Assembly: GCA_015057085.1 (NCBI GenBank)
Contig: SVFB01000098.1
Span: 1-61,388, forward strand
Origin: Lachnospiraceae bacterium
GTDB lineage: Bacteria > Bacillota > Clostridia > Lachnospirales > Lachnospiraceae
Length of the DNA stretch: 61,388 bases
Direction of reading: 5' to 3'
The translations under genes and the position numbers were made by a program. Shown piece after piece: positions 17,407 to 27,063 of this stretch (positions within the stretch are counted from its first letter, which is position 1; every line of letters begins with the position of its first letter). The notes beneath the pieces were generated by a model. It did not search any database, was not told where the DNA came from, and worked only from the letters and a program-made list of their open reading frames with translations.

Positions 17407-18403
17407 TTTCTTCACCCCCTTCTTTTTTCTTTAAAATCTCCTTCGCATAATGACAACGTACATAATGTCCCTTTGATACTTCTTCCATCGATGGGATTTC
17501 CCTCGCGCACTTTTCCGTAGCATGAGCGCATCGCGGACAGAATTTACATCCGCTTGGCAAATGTGTCGGATCCGGTGGTAATCCTTCTACCGGAGAAAGT
17601 CTCTTTTCGTCGCCTGTTAGCTTTGGAAGCGCATTAAACAGACCAATGGTATAAGGGTGAGTTGCATGATCAAACAAATCCTCCAAGGTTCCGTTTTCTA
17701 TGATTTCTCCCGCATATACCACAGCCACATCGTCACAAACTTTTGCAACCACACCCAAATCATGTGTAATCAAAATCATGGAAGTATTAAACTTCTTGCG
17801 CAGTTCGGCAATCATTTCCAAAACCTGCGCCTGAATTGTCACATCCAATGCGGTCGTTGGTTCATCTGCCAAAAGCAACTCCGGTTCGCAGGCTAAAGCC
17901 ATGGCAATCACCACACGTTGTTTCATTCCTCCGGAAAACTGATGTGGATATTCGTTATATCTGCTTCCCGGAATGCCTACCATCTCAAGCATCTCCATTC
18001 CACGTTTCTTTGCAGTGGCTTTATCCACCTTCTCATGTACGATAATGGCTTCGGAAATTTGCTTTCCAACTGAGATAACCGGATTCAAAGCTGTCATAGG
18101 ATCCTGGAAAATCATAGAGATTTCTTTTCCTCGAACTTTTAACATCTCCTTCTCCGGAAGCTGTAGCAAATCTCTGCCATCCAGACAAATGCTTCCACTT
18201 TTTACCTTTGCCGGAGGCATCGGCAAAATTCCTAATATTGATTTTGCAATGGTTGTCTTTCCGGCTCCTGTTTCTCCCACAAGGCCTAGTGTCTTTCCTT
18301 TTCCAAGTTTAAAGGAGACGTCGTTTACTGCATGAACCACTTCTCCGTCAGAGGTGTATTCCACCACTAAATTATCTACTTCAAGATATGAATTCTCGCT
18401 CAT
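17399..18403 (-). CDS. Opp/Dpp-type ABC importer ATPase, DppD/OppD-like
   Basis: 334 aa. Walker [10 protein letters not shown], canonical signature FSGGMKQRV, Walker [13 protein letters not shown], and the C-terminal Cys-rich extension [14 protein letters not shown] typical of oligopeptide permease ATPases. ATG at 18403 is chosen because GGGGGA lies 6 nt upstream; ATG 18409 would sit on the RBS itself. Second ATPase of the importer; translation overlaps the following gene. Confidence 0.92.
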   Translation of the reverse strand: MSENSYLEVDNLVVEYTSDGEVVHAVNDVSFKLGKGKTLGLVGETGAGKTTIAKSILGILPMPPAKVKSGSICLDGRDLLQLPEKEMLKVRGKEISMIFQDPMTALNPVISVGKQISEAIIVHEKVDKATAKKRGMEMLEMVGIPGSRYNEYPHQFSGGMKQRVVIAMALACEPELLLADEPTTALDVTIQAQVLEMIAELRKKFNTSMILITHDLGVVAKVCDDVAVVYAGEIIENGTLEDLFDHATHPYTIGLFNALPKLTGDEKRLSPVEGLPPDPTHLPSGCKFCPRCAHATEKCAREIPSMEEVSKGHYVRCHYAKEILKKKEGGEENV

Positions 18404-18415
18404 CACCATTCCCCC

Positions 18416-19294
18416 TTACTGCTTTAGTCTAGGATCTGTTGCATCACGGAATCCGTCTGCAATCAGACATGCAATCAGGCTGATTAAGCCAATCATAATT
18501 CCTGGGAAGATTAACAGATGCGGATAGGTTGCAATATAATTTCTTCCATCGGCCAATAATGCGCCCCATTCCGGATCCGGTGGTTGAATACCCAAACCTA
18601 CAAAGGAAAGAGCTGCAGCCTGTCCGATGGTTCCGCCGATTCCCATGGCAGCTCCCACCAATACCGGCGAGAATGCATTTGGCAAAATATGCTTTACAAT
18701 GATTCTGAATTTGGAACAGTTGATTGAATCTGCTGCTTCTACATATTCGGATTTACGAATTGCCAAAATCATTGCGCGTAACATTCGTGCATTACTTGGG
18801 ATTGCTCCCACAGAAAGTGCAATTACTGTATTGATAAAACCACCACCAAGGGCAGTTGAAATTGTCATAGCCAATAGAATTCCTGGAATTGCTTGAATCA
18901 CATCAAGTATTCGCATGACAATATTGTCAGCAACCTGTCCAAAGAATCCTGCAATTGATCCGAAAATTGCTCCAAATACCAAAGACACTGCTACACCAAG
19001 GAAACCAAGGCCTAATGAAAAACGGCTTCCCATAATAATTCTGCTCAATAAATCTCTTCCCATCTTGTCTGTTCCGAAGGGATGCGCAAGCGATGGCGGA
19101 GCAAACATCAAGCTACCATTCATTTCACGGTAATCATATGGGGCAAGTATTGGTGCAAAAATCGCAATTAAAACCAAAATTCCAAGAAGAATAAGCGAAG
19201 CTGCGGCTAATTTGTTTTTGAAATAGCGCTTCATTATTTCTGCGAATTGGCTTTTCTTTTTCGGCTTTACGCCCTTTATCTCCTTACTCATCAT
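18416..19294 (-). CDS. Opp/Dpp-type ABC importer permease, DppC/OppC-like
   Basis: 292 aa. An N-terminal helix followed by APYDYREMN and the HPFGTDKMGRDLLSRI motif that is diagnostic of OppC/DppC, then five helices with the EAA loop (EAADSINCSKFRIIVKHILPN). Two adjacent ATGs (19294, 19291) are both usable with GAGGTG upstream. It pairs with the DppB-like permease 9 bp upstream to form the membrane channel. Confidence 0.92.
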   Translation of the reverse strand: MMSKEIKGVKPKKKSQFAEIMKRYFKNKLAAASLILLGILVLIAIFAPILAPYDYREMNGSLMFAPPSLAHPFGTDKMGRDLLSRIIMGSRFSLGLGFLGVAVSLVFGAIFGSIAGFFGQVADNIVMRILDVIQAIPGILLAMTISTALGGGFINTVIALSVGAIPSNARMLRAMILAIRKSEYVEAADSINCSKFRIIVKHILPNAFSPVLVGAAMGIGGTIGQAAALSFVGLGIQPPDPEWGALLADGRNYIATYPHLLIFPGIMIGLISLIACLIADGFRDATDPRLKQ

Positions 19295-19303
19295 GTACAC
19301 CTC

Positions 19304-20236
19304 TTACCTTCCGATATATTGTGCTTTAATTCGTGGGTCTACAAATGCATAAATCAAATCCGTGATCAGCATAATCAAACTAAAGAATACGGATAAAATT
19401 ACAACAGAACTTCTGACTGCAACATAATCCAGATTACTAATCGCATTTGTCATATAAAGTCCGACTCCCGGCATTACGAATACTGCTTCTGTAACAATTG
19501 CGCCACCCAATGCCATGGCAAAAGAGCCACCAATCATTGTGATAACAGGAATCAGTGCATTTGGAAGTGCATGCTTATAAATCACATCATGCTCACTTAA
19601 CCCTTTTGCTCTTGCAGTTGTTACATAATCCGAGTGAATCACATCCAGCATTGCTGCTCTTGTCTGACGTGCATTCATTCCGATTCCCGCAAGTGCACCG
19701 GTCAATACAGGCAAAATCCAGTTTTGCCAGCTTTCAATTCCAAAGGCCGGGAGAATTCTCAGTTTCACTGAAAATACCAATACTGCCATCAAGCTTAACC
19801 AAAATCCCGGAATTGCAATTCCGATTAGGGATACAACAATTGAGGTGGAATCCTGCCACTTTCCGGCATGTACTGCTGCCGTAATACCAAGTGGGATTCC
19901 AATAATTGTCTGAACGACAATTGTCAAAAAAGCCAAAAGAAATGTTCTTGGCAAACGTATCATCAATTCATCAATCACAGGCGTTCCATACATATACGAT
20001 TCGCCGAAATCCAGTCTCAATAAGTCAAGTAAATAATTTCCAAGTTGAACCAAATAAGGTTTATCGATTCCGAGTTCTGCTCGTTTTGCAGCAAGCTGCT
20101 CAGGTGTCGCCGTAGATCCTAAAATAATCTGCGCCGGATCACCCGGTACAAAATAAAGAATTGTAAAGATGACAATGGCAACGCCTAATACAACTAAAAC
20201 CATCATTGCCAGTCTCTTTAAAATATATCTCCACAT
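19304..20236 (-). CDS. Opp/Dpp-type ABC importer permease, DppB/OppB-like
   Basis: 310 aa. The start MWRYILKRLAMMVLVVLGVA with FVPGDPA shortly after is typical of DppB/OppB; the EAA loop is RAKGLSEHDVIYKHALPNAL. RBS GGGGGTTAG. A 110-bp gap separates it from the substrate-binding gene and contains a stem-loop (20277-20320), so it is probably read at a lower level than the binding protein. Confidence 0.92.
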   Translation of the reverse strand: MWRYILKRLAMMVLVVLGVAIVIFTILYFVPGDPAQIILGSTATPEQLAAKRAELGIDKPYLVQLGNYLLDLLRLDFGESYMYGTPVIDELMIRLPRTFLLAFLTIVVQTIIGIPLGITAAVHAGKWQDSTSIVVSLIGIAIPGFWLSLMAVLVFSVKLRILPAFGIESWQNWILPVLTGALAGIGMNARQTRAAMLDVIHSDYVTTARAKGLSEHDVIYKHALPNALIPVITMIGGSFAMALGGAIVTEAVFVMPGVGLYMTNAISNLDYVAVRSSVVILSVFFSLIMLITDLIYAFVDPRIKAQYIGR

Positions 20237-20276
20237 AGAGCTAACCCCCTATTTTCGTAAGTATTTCATAAAAACT

Positions 20277-20320
20277 GCCGAACGCATGCTTTCGGATATA
20301 ACCGAAAACACGTGTCCGGC
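20277..20320 (-). promoter_or_regulatory. Intercistronic stem-loop between binding protein and permease genes
   Basis: Nested pairs GCCG/CGGC (outer) and TTTCGG/CCGAAA (inner) with no T-run. Such hairpins after binding-protein genes usually protect the upstream mRNA or weaken read-through. Function inferred from position only. Confidence 0.5.
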
Positions 20321-20346
20321 ATCAAAATTTCTTTCAAAACATCTGC

Positions 20347-22002
20347 TTATTCTACGTTATAAGTACAACCGCCAGGAACAACAGAACCAGTGTTATTAAA
20401 GCCAAATGCCGTAATCAAATTGGAGTTATAAACATAATTTTGCTGTGGTAAGAACAGACCATAAATCCAATTGTGCTCCATGATGTACTCCCATGCAGCA
20501 TCTACGTTTTCCTGTGTATGTGTTTCAGCAAGTTCGGCTGTTTGAATCAGTTCCTGTAACTTTGCATCATCTACAAAGTTCTTTGTCAAACCAGTTCCGG
20601 TCTTATTTCCGTCGAAATAAATTCCCCAAACATTGACAATCGCGCCTGATGGGTTTGAAAAGTTTGCAATGGTGAAATCCCACTTTGTAGAATCGCTCTC
20701 ATAAGTTAAATAGGTACCAAGTTCCATTGAGCTTACGTTTAATGTGATTCCAAGTGGTGCCAACTGCTCCAGGAGAATTTCTCCGATATCGGCAAGTGCC
20801 GGATCAAGCGTATGACAAATCAATGTCAGCTCTACTCCGTTTGGATATTCAGACTCAGCCATAAGCTCCTTTGCTTTCTCTATATCATATTCCGGAACCA
20901 AGCTTTCCCACTCAGAATTGTAGTCATCATAATTCGGTCCGCCCAATACATAACTAACCTCATTGCCTCCTCCGTTAATTGCATTTGCAATAAATTCGGA
21001 ATCAATTGCATACATGATTGCCTCTCTTAGCTTTTCATCATGCAAAGGACTATCTTCTGACGCATTGAAAGCTAAAACATTTGCATTATTCTTTGCTGAT
21101 GAATAAACATCATATTGCTCGGAATATGCACCTCCATCTTGGAAGTTTGGAAGATCCTGTGCAGATACGCTTTCGGAATAATCGATGGTATCAGTCTGTA
21201 ATGCCATTGTAATCTGTGATGATTCAGAGATCACCTTACATTCGATGACTTCTACATTCTGCATCTCTACCGGAAGATCAATTAAATCCGGGCGATTTGC
21301 TTCCCAATAGTTTTCATTTAAGACAAGTGTCATTCCAATACCACTTGAGAAAGAACCTTCCTCAACCTTGTACGGTCCGGATCCGATGGCTGTTGTAACC
21401 ATTTTGTCAGGACTCGCATTAAAGGATTCTTCGCTGATAATATTGAATGCGCAAACAGCGCCTTCGAAAGTATTTGCGGAAGGATTGTCATTAAATACGA
21501 GTGTGAATTCCAAGTCAGAATCAACAATGACTTCCTTGACGTTATAGGCATCATTCATCAATCCCTGACGCTGGTACTCTTCAATACTGAACTTAACGTC
21601 ACTTGCTGTAATACTGTTTCCTGCGGAATCCACAATTCCATCATAAAGCTTGCAATGATATACTTCCTCTGATTCCTTTTCATAGGATTCCATCAATACA
21701 GGCTTGAGTTCTCCGCCGAACCCATCACGGTTCATCAGTTTCTGGAAAATTTCATCTCTCACTGTACCGGAAATTGTTTCTCCGTAATCTCCTAAAAATG
21801 GATTTAAATCATCCAGTGAGTTGAGCTGAACCGTAATCTTTTCAGCTTTTACATCTGCTTGGCTGGTTGTCTGTTCTGCAATGGTATTGTCCTGCGATGC
21901 GTTAGTGCTGCCGGTTGACCCATTCGAGCTTCCGCAAGCTGCAAGAGAAACCACCATCGTTGTGACAAGTGCCAATGATGCAAACTTTTTCGTGTTCTTC
22001 AT
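20347..22002 (-). CDS. ABC importer substrate-binding lipoprotein, family 5 (Opp/Dpp type)
   Basis: 551 aa. A lipoprotein signal with lipobox LAAC at residues 20-23, a Ser/Thr/Asn-rich linker, then the SBP_bac_5 fold (SLDDLNPFLGDY early; FSIEEYQRQG; AIMYAIDSEFIANAI). It would be anchored outside the membrane and deliver its ligand to the permease. Family members bind peptides, nickel, sugars and other solutes, so the name does not fix the ligand. RBS AAGGAGG. First gene of the roughly 10-kb operon running down to 11792, with a promoter and LysR-type site at 22069-22132. Confidence 0.92.
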   Translation of the reverse strand: MKNTKKFASLALVTTMVVSLAACGSSNGSTGSTNASQDNTIAEQTTSQADVKAEKITVQLNSLDDLNPFLGDYGETISGTVRDEIFQKLMNRDGFGGELKPVLMESYEKESEEVYHCKLYDGIVDSAGNSITASDVKFSIEEYQRQGLMNDAYNVKEVIVDSDLEFTLVFNDNPSANTFEGAVCAFNIISEESFNASPDKMVTTAIGSGPYKVEEGSFSSGIGMTLVLNENYWEANRPDLIDLPVEMQNVEVIECKVISESSQITMALQTDTIDYSESVSAQDLPNFQDGGAYSEQYDVYSSAKNNANVLAFNASEDSPLHDEKLREAIMYAIDSEFIANAINGGGNEVSYVLGGPNYDDYNSEWESLVPEYDIEKAKELMAESEYPNGVELTLICHTLDPALADIGEILLEQLAPLGITLNVSSMELGTYLTYESDSTKWDFTIANFSNPSGAIVNVWGIYFDGNKTGTGLTKNFVDDAKLQELIQTAELAETHTQENVDAAWEYIMEHNWIYGLFLPQQNYVYNSNLITAFGFNNTGSVVPGGCTYNVE

Positions 22003-22068
22003 ATCGTCCTCCTTAAAAAAGTATTAATCATAGACGAACGTCTGTAAAAACCCGCCCGTCTTGTGTTT

Positions 22069-22097
22069 ATGATACGTTGTTGAAATTTTGGCTTCAA
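22069..22097 (-). promoter_or_regulatory. Sigma-A-type promoter of the ABC-importer operon
   Basis: Minus-strand TTGAAG (-35, 22092-22097), 17-bp spacer, TATCAT (-10, 22069-22074). It lies about 70 nt before the binding-protein ATG. Confidence 0.6.
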
Positions 22098-22117
22098 TTT
22101 AGTTTTCCACCCGTTTG

Positions 22118-22132
22118 TTTCCGAAAACGAAA
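22118..22132 (-). promoter_or_regulatory. LysR-type operator, site 1
   Basis: 15-bp inverted repeat, minus strand TTTCGTTTTCGGAAA, containing a T-N11-A box. It ends exactly 20 nt upstream of the -35 hexamer, placing its centre near -63, the classical LysR recognition position. Matching sites are at 26075-26089 and 28538-28552. Confidence 0.7.
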
Positions 22133-22150
22133 TGATAAAATTTGGCATTA

Positions 22151-22186
22151 AAAAACTGCCTGTGCCATAGGCTGCAAGCAGTTTTT
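22151..22186 (-). terminator. Terminator after the LysR gene at 22194
   Basis: AAAAACTGC/GCAGTTTTT stem with an inner GCC-ATA-GGC pairing; the minus strand ends in a T-run. It separates the MFS/esterase/LysR unit from the importer operon. Confidence 0.85.
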
Positions 22187-22193
22187 ATGTTTT

Positions 22194-23078
22194 TTATAAA
22201 GCATTTTCAGTACGACAAAAATCCAACAAAATAGAAGCACCATGGCTTAGTTCCATATCTTTATGATAGCAACACCACACATGATATTCTGGCGCATCTT
22301 CTAATTTCAAAAGTGTAATTCCTTCATAATTACCATTTTTCATCAAACGTTCAGACAATACTGCAATTCCGGCATTTTTTTGTACGGCTTTTATAATTTC
22401 TGAACTTCTGCTTAATTTCAAATTACTTTTCGGCAAGAAATTCTGTTCCTTAAAAATCCAATTGTGAGGATTTAGTTGCCCATCCTTTGTTCCATAATCA
22501 TGGAACAATATAAAGTTTTCGTCCTCTAAATCTTTAAGCGCAATTTCCGAATATTTTGCGAGCGGATGATGATTGCTAACTGCCAATATCACATTGTCCT
22601 TAATATAAGGCATGCAAATCAGCGAATCCATTACCATACTCACATCTGTCAGAAAATACAAATCAAAATTACGACTTTCTGCCATTGCGGATATTTGCTT
22701 CGGTGCATAATCCCCCTCCCGAATATCCAACAAATATTCTTCGTGGCTTCTGTAAAAGCGAACCGCAAGATCCCCAATGCTGTAATTTGTCCAGATACGA
22801 ATTCTCTGCTCATGGATTTCCAACTTGCTTTGTATTTTCTTCTTGCTGCCGGAATCTAACTCTACGATCTTTTTGGCATATTCCAGATAAACTTTTCCAA
22901 ACGGGCCTAATGAAATATGCTTTCCCTTCTTTTCAAACAATTCTACGCCCAATTCATTTTCTATGGACTTAATGTGCTTAAACAAAGAAGATTGCGAGAT
23001 AAACATCTTTTCGGCTGCATCTGCATAACTTTCAATTTCTGCCAGACATATAAATTCTCTTATATATTGAATGTCCAT
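22194..23078 (-). CDS. LysR-family transcriptional regulator (LysR-1)
   Basis: 294 aa. N-terminal winged HTH with recognition helix ISQSSLFKHIK and the family signature ENELGVELFEKKGK, then a two-lobed co-inducer domain. The recognition helix is identical to that of LysR-2 at 26096-26977, so both probably read the same operator. GGAGGT lies 6 nt before the ATG. It is the last gene of the MFS/esterase unit and is followed by a terminator. The inducer is unknown but is expected to be a substrate or product of the surrounding enzymes. Confidence 0.9.
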   Translation of the reverse strand: MDIQYIREFICLAEIESYADAAEKMFISQSSLFKHIKSIENELGVELFEKKGKHISLGPFGKVYLEYAKKIVELDSGSKKKIQSKLEIHEQRIRIWTNYSIGDLAVRFYRSHEEYLLDIREGDYAPKQISAMAESRNFDLYFLTDVSMVMDSLICMPYIKDNVILAVSNHHPLAKYSEIALKDLEDENFILFHDYGTKDGQLNPHNWIFKEQNFLPKSNLKLSRSSEIIKAVQKNAGIAVLSERLMKNGNYEGITLLKLEDAPEYHVWCCYHKDMELSHGASILLDFCRTENAL

Positions 23079-23108
23079 TTTAGAACCTCCACCGGTATTC
23101 GCCTACAA

Positions 23109-24785
23109 TTAATATAATTCTATCACCTTTCCGCTCTGATTGTCTCGGGCAAATTTTCGCATGAATTCCCACGACAATTCCGCCATCTGCGGCATAATCA
23201 TATGCGGCGTATTTTCGATTGATGCATACCGGAAATACCACTTTCCATCCTCATTACAATAATCTGATATATATACCTCGCTTCCCATCATAAATCGAAC
23301 TTCAGTGCGATCTGAGGGTACACCGTTCATTCTGGTTGCATAATCCACATCGCTTTTTGCAGCCTCAATCTGTTCAACCGTATATTCAGTATGACGAATT
23401 GCTTTCATCCTGTTCATGAAGCATTGAATGTCCTCCTGATGCTCTTGATTCGTTCGCCCGTCGTGAGAATAATGATTTTCCAAATTTCCATTAATATCAA
23501 TCAAAGGAAAATCATATTTTCGGAAGCTTTCAATCAGTTCTTCGGCATCCTGTAAATAGTAATCCGCTCGTGCCCCATATTCTAATCCAACCGGGTCGCA
23601 AAGCGCTGCACAGGCGGCAATTAACTTTGGATTCGCGCGATAAAATTCCTGCGCATAATAACCATTATGAGATTGTCCTGTTAAATATACACGATTTGCA
23701 TCCAATTCCGGATGCTCATAAAGTACTTTCTCGATGAGCTTCGAAAGTACTTCACAATTATCTTTTGGTGTCTCCAATGCAAAAAACAGCATCGCAAACT
23801 CTCCACGTGCACAGATTTCGATAAAGTCATAATAAAACTGAAAAGCAGTCTGCATTGCGAATTCGCAAGCAGTGCGCGGTTCTTTCATAACAATCAGCAA
23901 TGGCAACTTTTTCGCATTCGGCAGCATTATATTCTCCGGCATCAAGGTTACATACCATTCTCGCTCAAATTCATGATCTTCATAGCAAATACCTCTTTGT
24001 GCGAAAAATGCCTTCATGCCGGGATCATGAGGTCCTTTGTAATCATGCTCTAGTTTCATGCTCTCCGCCTGTCTTTTTCCTGCCAGACTTCTGATGTGAC
24101 GATCAAAATCCCACTCAGGAATCACGCGTCTGTAGATTTTGCTGATGTCATATTGATGAGCACTATACGAAGCAAGCTTACCTGAGATATTGATTGCCTT
24201 TCTTCCGCAAATCACATCCAGCTGTACCGGAATGAAAAGATTCTCCGGATGCGAAAGCTTCGTTACATCCACATATATCTGCTCACAGCGAATTCGATAT
24301 GTCCCTTGAAGCTCCACAATCTTTTCTACCATTGCTCCGCCTGTGGCCATCCTGCAATCTACAAACTGTACCAATACACATTCTTTTGCAGCATTTTTAA
24401 TCAATTCCCGATTCTCATAAATCAGATTCATTGCCTCATGTGGATTTTCGGATGCGATATACGGAATCATGAGGATCTTCGGATTCTCCATTTTGTGTTC
24501 ATAAATATCATTTGGAACCATTTGGATTCCCATCATTCCATAGTCACAAAACCGCATTCCCTGCGCCTTCCATTTATCCACGATATCCCTGAAATAGCAA
24601 GAATGGTTTAGACGATCTCTTACTTCATCTGTACGATCCGGATAATATTCCTGAACAGGCTGATTCTTCAAAACAATTTCCAAAGCATGAAAAATCGGAG
24701 CAGCCGCATTTTCCCGGTCTTTCCAGGTCTCATCTTCCCACATGGAAATCCCTTCATAACTATATGCTATATTATAATCTCTCAT
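23109..24785 (-). CDS. Large two-half alpha/beta-hydrolase (putative esterase), 558 aa
   Basis: Paralogue of the 589-aa protein at 12717-14486: shared start pattern (WEDETWKDRE vs WDMETWKDRQ) and shared C-terminal end (VPSDRTEVRF, GSEVYISD). Nucleophile S372 in LTGQSHNGY and probable triad histidine H528 in HMIMPQMAELSWEF. The N-terminal half again looks like a degenerate copy, with QIYVDVTKLSH where the elbow RVYLTGQSH would be. No signal peptide. Ribosome site AAGGAG 9 nt before ATG. It starts 6 bp after the MFS transporter gene, so import and hydrolysis are coupled. The substrate is probably an ester, possibly of a plant phenolic acid; not proven. Confidence 0.78.
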   Translation of the reverse strand: MRDYNIAYSYEGISMWEDETWKDRENAAAPIFHALEIVLKNQPVQEYYPDRTDEVRDRLNHSCYFRDIVDKWKAQGMRFCDYGMMGIQMVPNDIYEHKMENPKILMIPYIASENPHEAMNLIYENRELIKNAAKECVLVQFVDCRMATGGAMVEKIVELQGTYRIRCEQIYVDVTKLSHPENLFIPVQLDVICGRKAINISGKLASYSAHQYDISKIYRRVIPEWDFDRHIRSLAGKRQAESMKLEHDYKGPHDPGMKAFFAQRGICYEDHEFEREWYVTLMPENIMLPNAKKLPLLIVMKEPRTACEFAMQTAFQFYYDFIEICARGEFAMLFFALETPKDNCEVLSKLIEKVLYEHPELDANRVYLTGQSHNGYYAQEFYRANPKLIAACAALCDPVGLEYGARADYYLQDAEELIESFRKYDFPLIDINGNLENHYSHDGRTNQEHQEDIQCFMNRMKAIRHTEYTVEQIEAAKSDVDYATRMNGVPSDRTEVRFMMGSEVYISDYCNEDGKWYFRYASIENTPHMIMPQMAELSWEFMRKFARDNQSGKVIELY

Positions 24786-24791
24786 AGCGTT

Positions 24792-25991
24792 TTACTCCTT
24801 TGATTGGAACTGTGTTTCAATCTCCTTAATTCTATTTCTTCTAACCAAAATAAATAATGCACTTGCGAAAACAGGCAAAGACATCATCACCCATACCATA
24901 GAAGTGTAGCCCATGCTTCCTGCGATTGCGCCAAAGATGGTAGGCCCAATCAGTGTTCCTGCATCCATTCCTATGTAATAGGTTCCGGAAGCTGAACCTC
25001 TGCGTTCCTCCGGTACTGCCTTTAAGCTGAGGGACTGCACCATCGGCTGCAGTGCACCATATCCAAATGCGTTAATCAATGCAGCAATTAAAAGAACAAG
25101 GATTCCATCTGCGTAACCAATCATAATCAGTGAGACTGCTGTCAAAATTGCACACGCGATTCCAACCTTTGCAAATCCCAGCTTTTCTGTGATATTTCCA
25201 ACAATCGGTCTTGTCAGAATTGCAGTGATGGCATATATCGTAAAGAAGTATCCTGCCCCTGATATGCCACGTTCCTGCGCATACAGCAGCAGAAAATTCT
25301 GGATACTGGTATATCCGATTGCAATTAAAAATATGATTGCAGCAGGTGTGATTGCCTCTTTTGCCACCATATTGTCAAGGCGCAAATTAAAAGGAATCCG
25401 CTCATGAGCAACAGTTCGGACAAAGGAAGCCAATAATATCGATATCAGCATAATCAGTGCAAATATCATATAGACGTAGTGATAGCCCACCTTACCTGCC
25501 AAAGCATCTCCCACTGCAGGACCAATTGCCTGTGCAACAACCTGTGCACAACCGTAATATCCCATTCCTGCCGAAAACTTATTCTTTGGAAGCACATCCG
25601 AAACAATTGTCATGCAACATGAATTTCCAAATGCATTCCCTACACCCTGTAACAGGCGAAATGCAATCAACACTGTAATCGTTGGGATTCCTGTCGTAGC
25701 AGAAATATTTGGTGCAAATGAAAAGCCTAAAAAAGCAATGGTCATCAGCCCCATCGCTGAGAGCAGTAACATCTTTCGGCTCCATGCATTCATCGCCGGT
25801 CCTGAGACAAAGCGAAACAGCAATGCAGTAATTGCAAACGAACTTCCAAGTAATCCGACTTGCGCTGCCGGAGTTCCCAGAGAATCTGCGTACTTAGAAA
25901 GCAATGAGTTACTCATTTGCAGTCCCATATTCATAGCCATATTTGCGAAAAATATGCTGATAAACATAAAATTCCATATTTTTTCTTTCAT
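24792..25991 (-). CDS. Major facilitator superfamily transporter
   Basis: 399 aa, 12 predicted membrane helices, with an MFS motif A-like loop after helix 2 (GPAMNAWSRK) and its echo in the second half (VGNITEKLGFAKVG). ATG at 25991 is chosen (GGAGGT upstream) over a TTG three bases earlier. It precedes the 558-aa esterase gene by 6 bp and has a LysR-type operator at 26075-26089, so uptake of that enzyme's substrate, or export of a product, is likely. Direction of transport cannot be read. Confidence 0.85.
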   Translation of the reverse strand: MKEKIWNFMFISIFFANMAMNMGLQMSNSLLSKYADSLGTPAAQVGLLGSSFAITALLFRFVSGPAMNAWSRKMLLLSAMGLMTIAFLGFSFAPNISATTGIPTITVLIAFRLLQGVGNAFGNSCCMTIVSDVLPKNKFSAGMGYYGCAQVVAQAIGPAVGDALAGKVGYHYVYMIFALIMLISILLASFVRTVAHERIPFNLRLDNMVAKEAITPAAIIFLIAIGYTSIQNFLLLYAQERGISGAGYFFTIYAITAILTRPIVGNITEKLGFAKVGIACAILTAVSLIMIGYADGILVLLIAALINAFGYGALQPMVQSLSLKAVPEERRGSASGTYYIGMDAGTLIGPTIFGAIAGSMGYTSMVWVMMSLPVFASALFILVRRNRIKEIETQFQSKE

Positions 25992-26025
25992 CAAAAATTA
26001 CCTCCAGACTTCTTATCTTCTCTTT

Positions 26026-26054
26026 ATATTCGCAAAGGTAAAATTGATGTTCAA
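26026..26054 (-). promoter_or_regulatory. Probable promoter of the MFS/esterase unit
   Basis: Minus-strand TTGAAC (-35, 26049-26054) with a weak -10 GAATAT (26026-26031) at 17 bp. A weak -10 fits activator dependence. Confidence 0.4.
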
Positions 26055-26074
26055 TTCCAATCCCTTTGATTTCA

Positions 26075-26089
26075 TTTCGAAAAAAGAAA
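26075..26089 (-). promoter_or_regulatory. LysR-type operator, site 2
   Basis: Minus strand TTTCTTTTTTCGAAA, a TTTC-N7-GAAA repeat ending 20 nt upstream of the -35 box, the same spacing as at 22118-22132. It lies just past the end of the LysR-2 gene. Confidence 0.62.
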
Positions 26090-26095
26090 AAGGGT

Positions 26096-26977
26096 TCATT
26101 CAGTTCCATCCCATCGCGCACGTTTCCGAACATACTCTATGAAAATATCTGTTGCATCTGTGCCGGTATTTTGCTTTTTGTAACACAAATAGGAATCACG
26201 ACGCATACTTGTTTTTAAATTAATCAGTTTTAATCCATTCACATGATAATCAATTGAATTTTCAAATACCAACGCAATCCCGATTTTTTCTCTGACCATA
26301 CGTTGCAGAGATTCATCACTTGTGGCGGTAATCACAATATGCGGTTCGAACTGCGCTTTTTTGAACAAGCGCTCATGACGCTCATTCCCGTTTGGAAGAA
26401 GTGCCAAAGCCACAAACTTTTCTTCTTTGAGTTCACTCACCGCAACAACCTTTCGTTTGGCCAAAGGATGATCATCATATACCAAAACAGAAAGCGGTCT
26501 GCGTTCAAATGGAATGATTTCAAATGTATCATCTAAGCCGAAAACATTTTCCAAAATCGCCACATCAGCTGCCCCTGTTGCGAGAATCTTGCTCCCATCC
26601 ATTCCTTCCTGCCCATAAAAAGCGTCTACCTGAATTCCCGGATGACGCAAATTAAAATCCATCACCAAATCGATAAATGGACGCTCTGCATACATGCGGA
26701 TGACTTCCGGTTCTCCAGGCAGATTTCCTGTAAGACTTCTCCTGAAGTTTTCATCCATTGCCTCTATCTTTTTTGCATAGGGAATCAGTTTTTCTCCGAA
26801 CTTGGTCAAGTTAATCCTTTTCCCGTTCTTTTCAAATAATTCCACACCCAGATCCGCTTCTAATACTTTAATATGTTTAAATAATGAGCTTTGGGAAATA
26901 TATAAGATATCTGCTGCACGCTCATAATTTAATACAGTTGATAATACTAAAAATTCTTTGATATGTTCTATCTCCAT
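26096..26977 (-). CDS. LysR-family transcriptional regulator (LysR-2)
   Basis: 293 aa. HTH with recognition helix ISQSSLFKHIK, identical to LysR-1, followed by EADLGVELFEKNGKRINL; the co-inducer domain diverges more. RBS GGGAG. It lies upstream of the MFS/esterase genes in the same direction, after a terminator, so it has its own promoter. Two regulators with the same DNA-reading helix but different sensor domains could let two inducers act on one set of operators. Confidence 0.9.
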   Translation of the reverse strand: MEIEHIKEFLVLSTVLNYERAADILYISQSSLFKHIKVLEADLGVELFEKNGKRINLTKFGEKLIPYAKKIEAMDENFRRSLTGNLPGEPEVIRMYAERPFIDLVMDFNLRHPGIQVDAFYGQEGMDGSKILATGAADVAILENVFGLDDTFEIIPFERRPLSVLVYDDHPLAKRKVVAVSELKEEKFVALALLPNGNERHERLFKKAQFEPHIVITATSDESLQRMVREKIGIALVFENSIDYHVNGLKLINLKTSMRRDSYLCYKKQNTGTDATDIFIEYVRKRARWDGTE

Positions 26978-26996
26978 GGTCTGTCTCCCATTGATT

Positions 26997-27034
26997 GCAA
27001 AAAGCCCTACGCCATAAGGTGTAAGGCTTTTTGC
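26997..27034 (-). terminator. Terminator after the lipoprotein gene
   Basis: GCAAAAAGCC/GGCTTTTTGC stem with inner TACGCC/GGTGTA pairing. It separates the lipoprotein gene from LysR-2. Confidence 0.85.
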
Positions 27035-27063
27035 ATTATGTAGTACTAAAAATAAGGGTAAAA

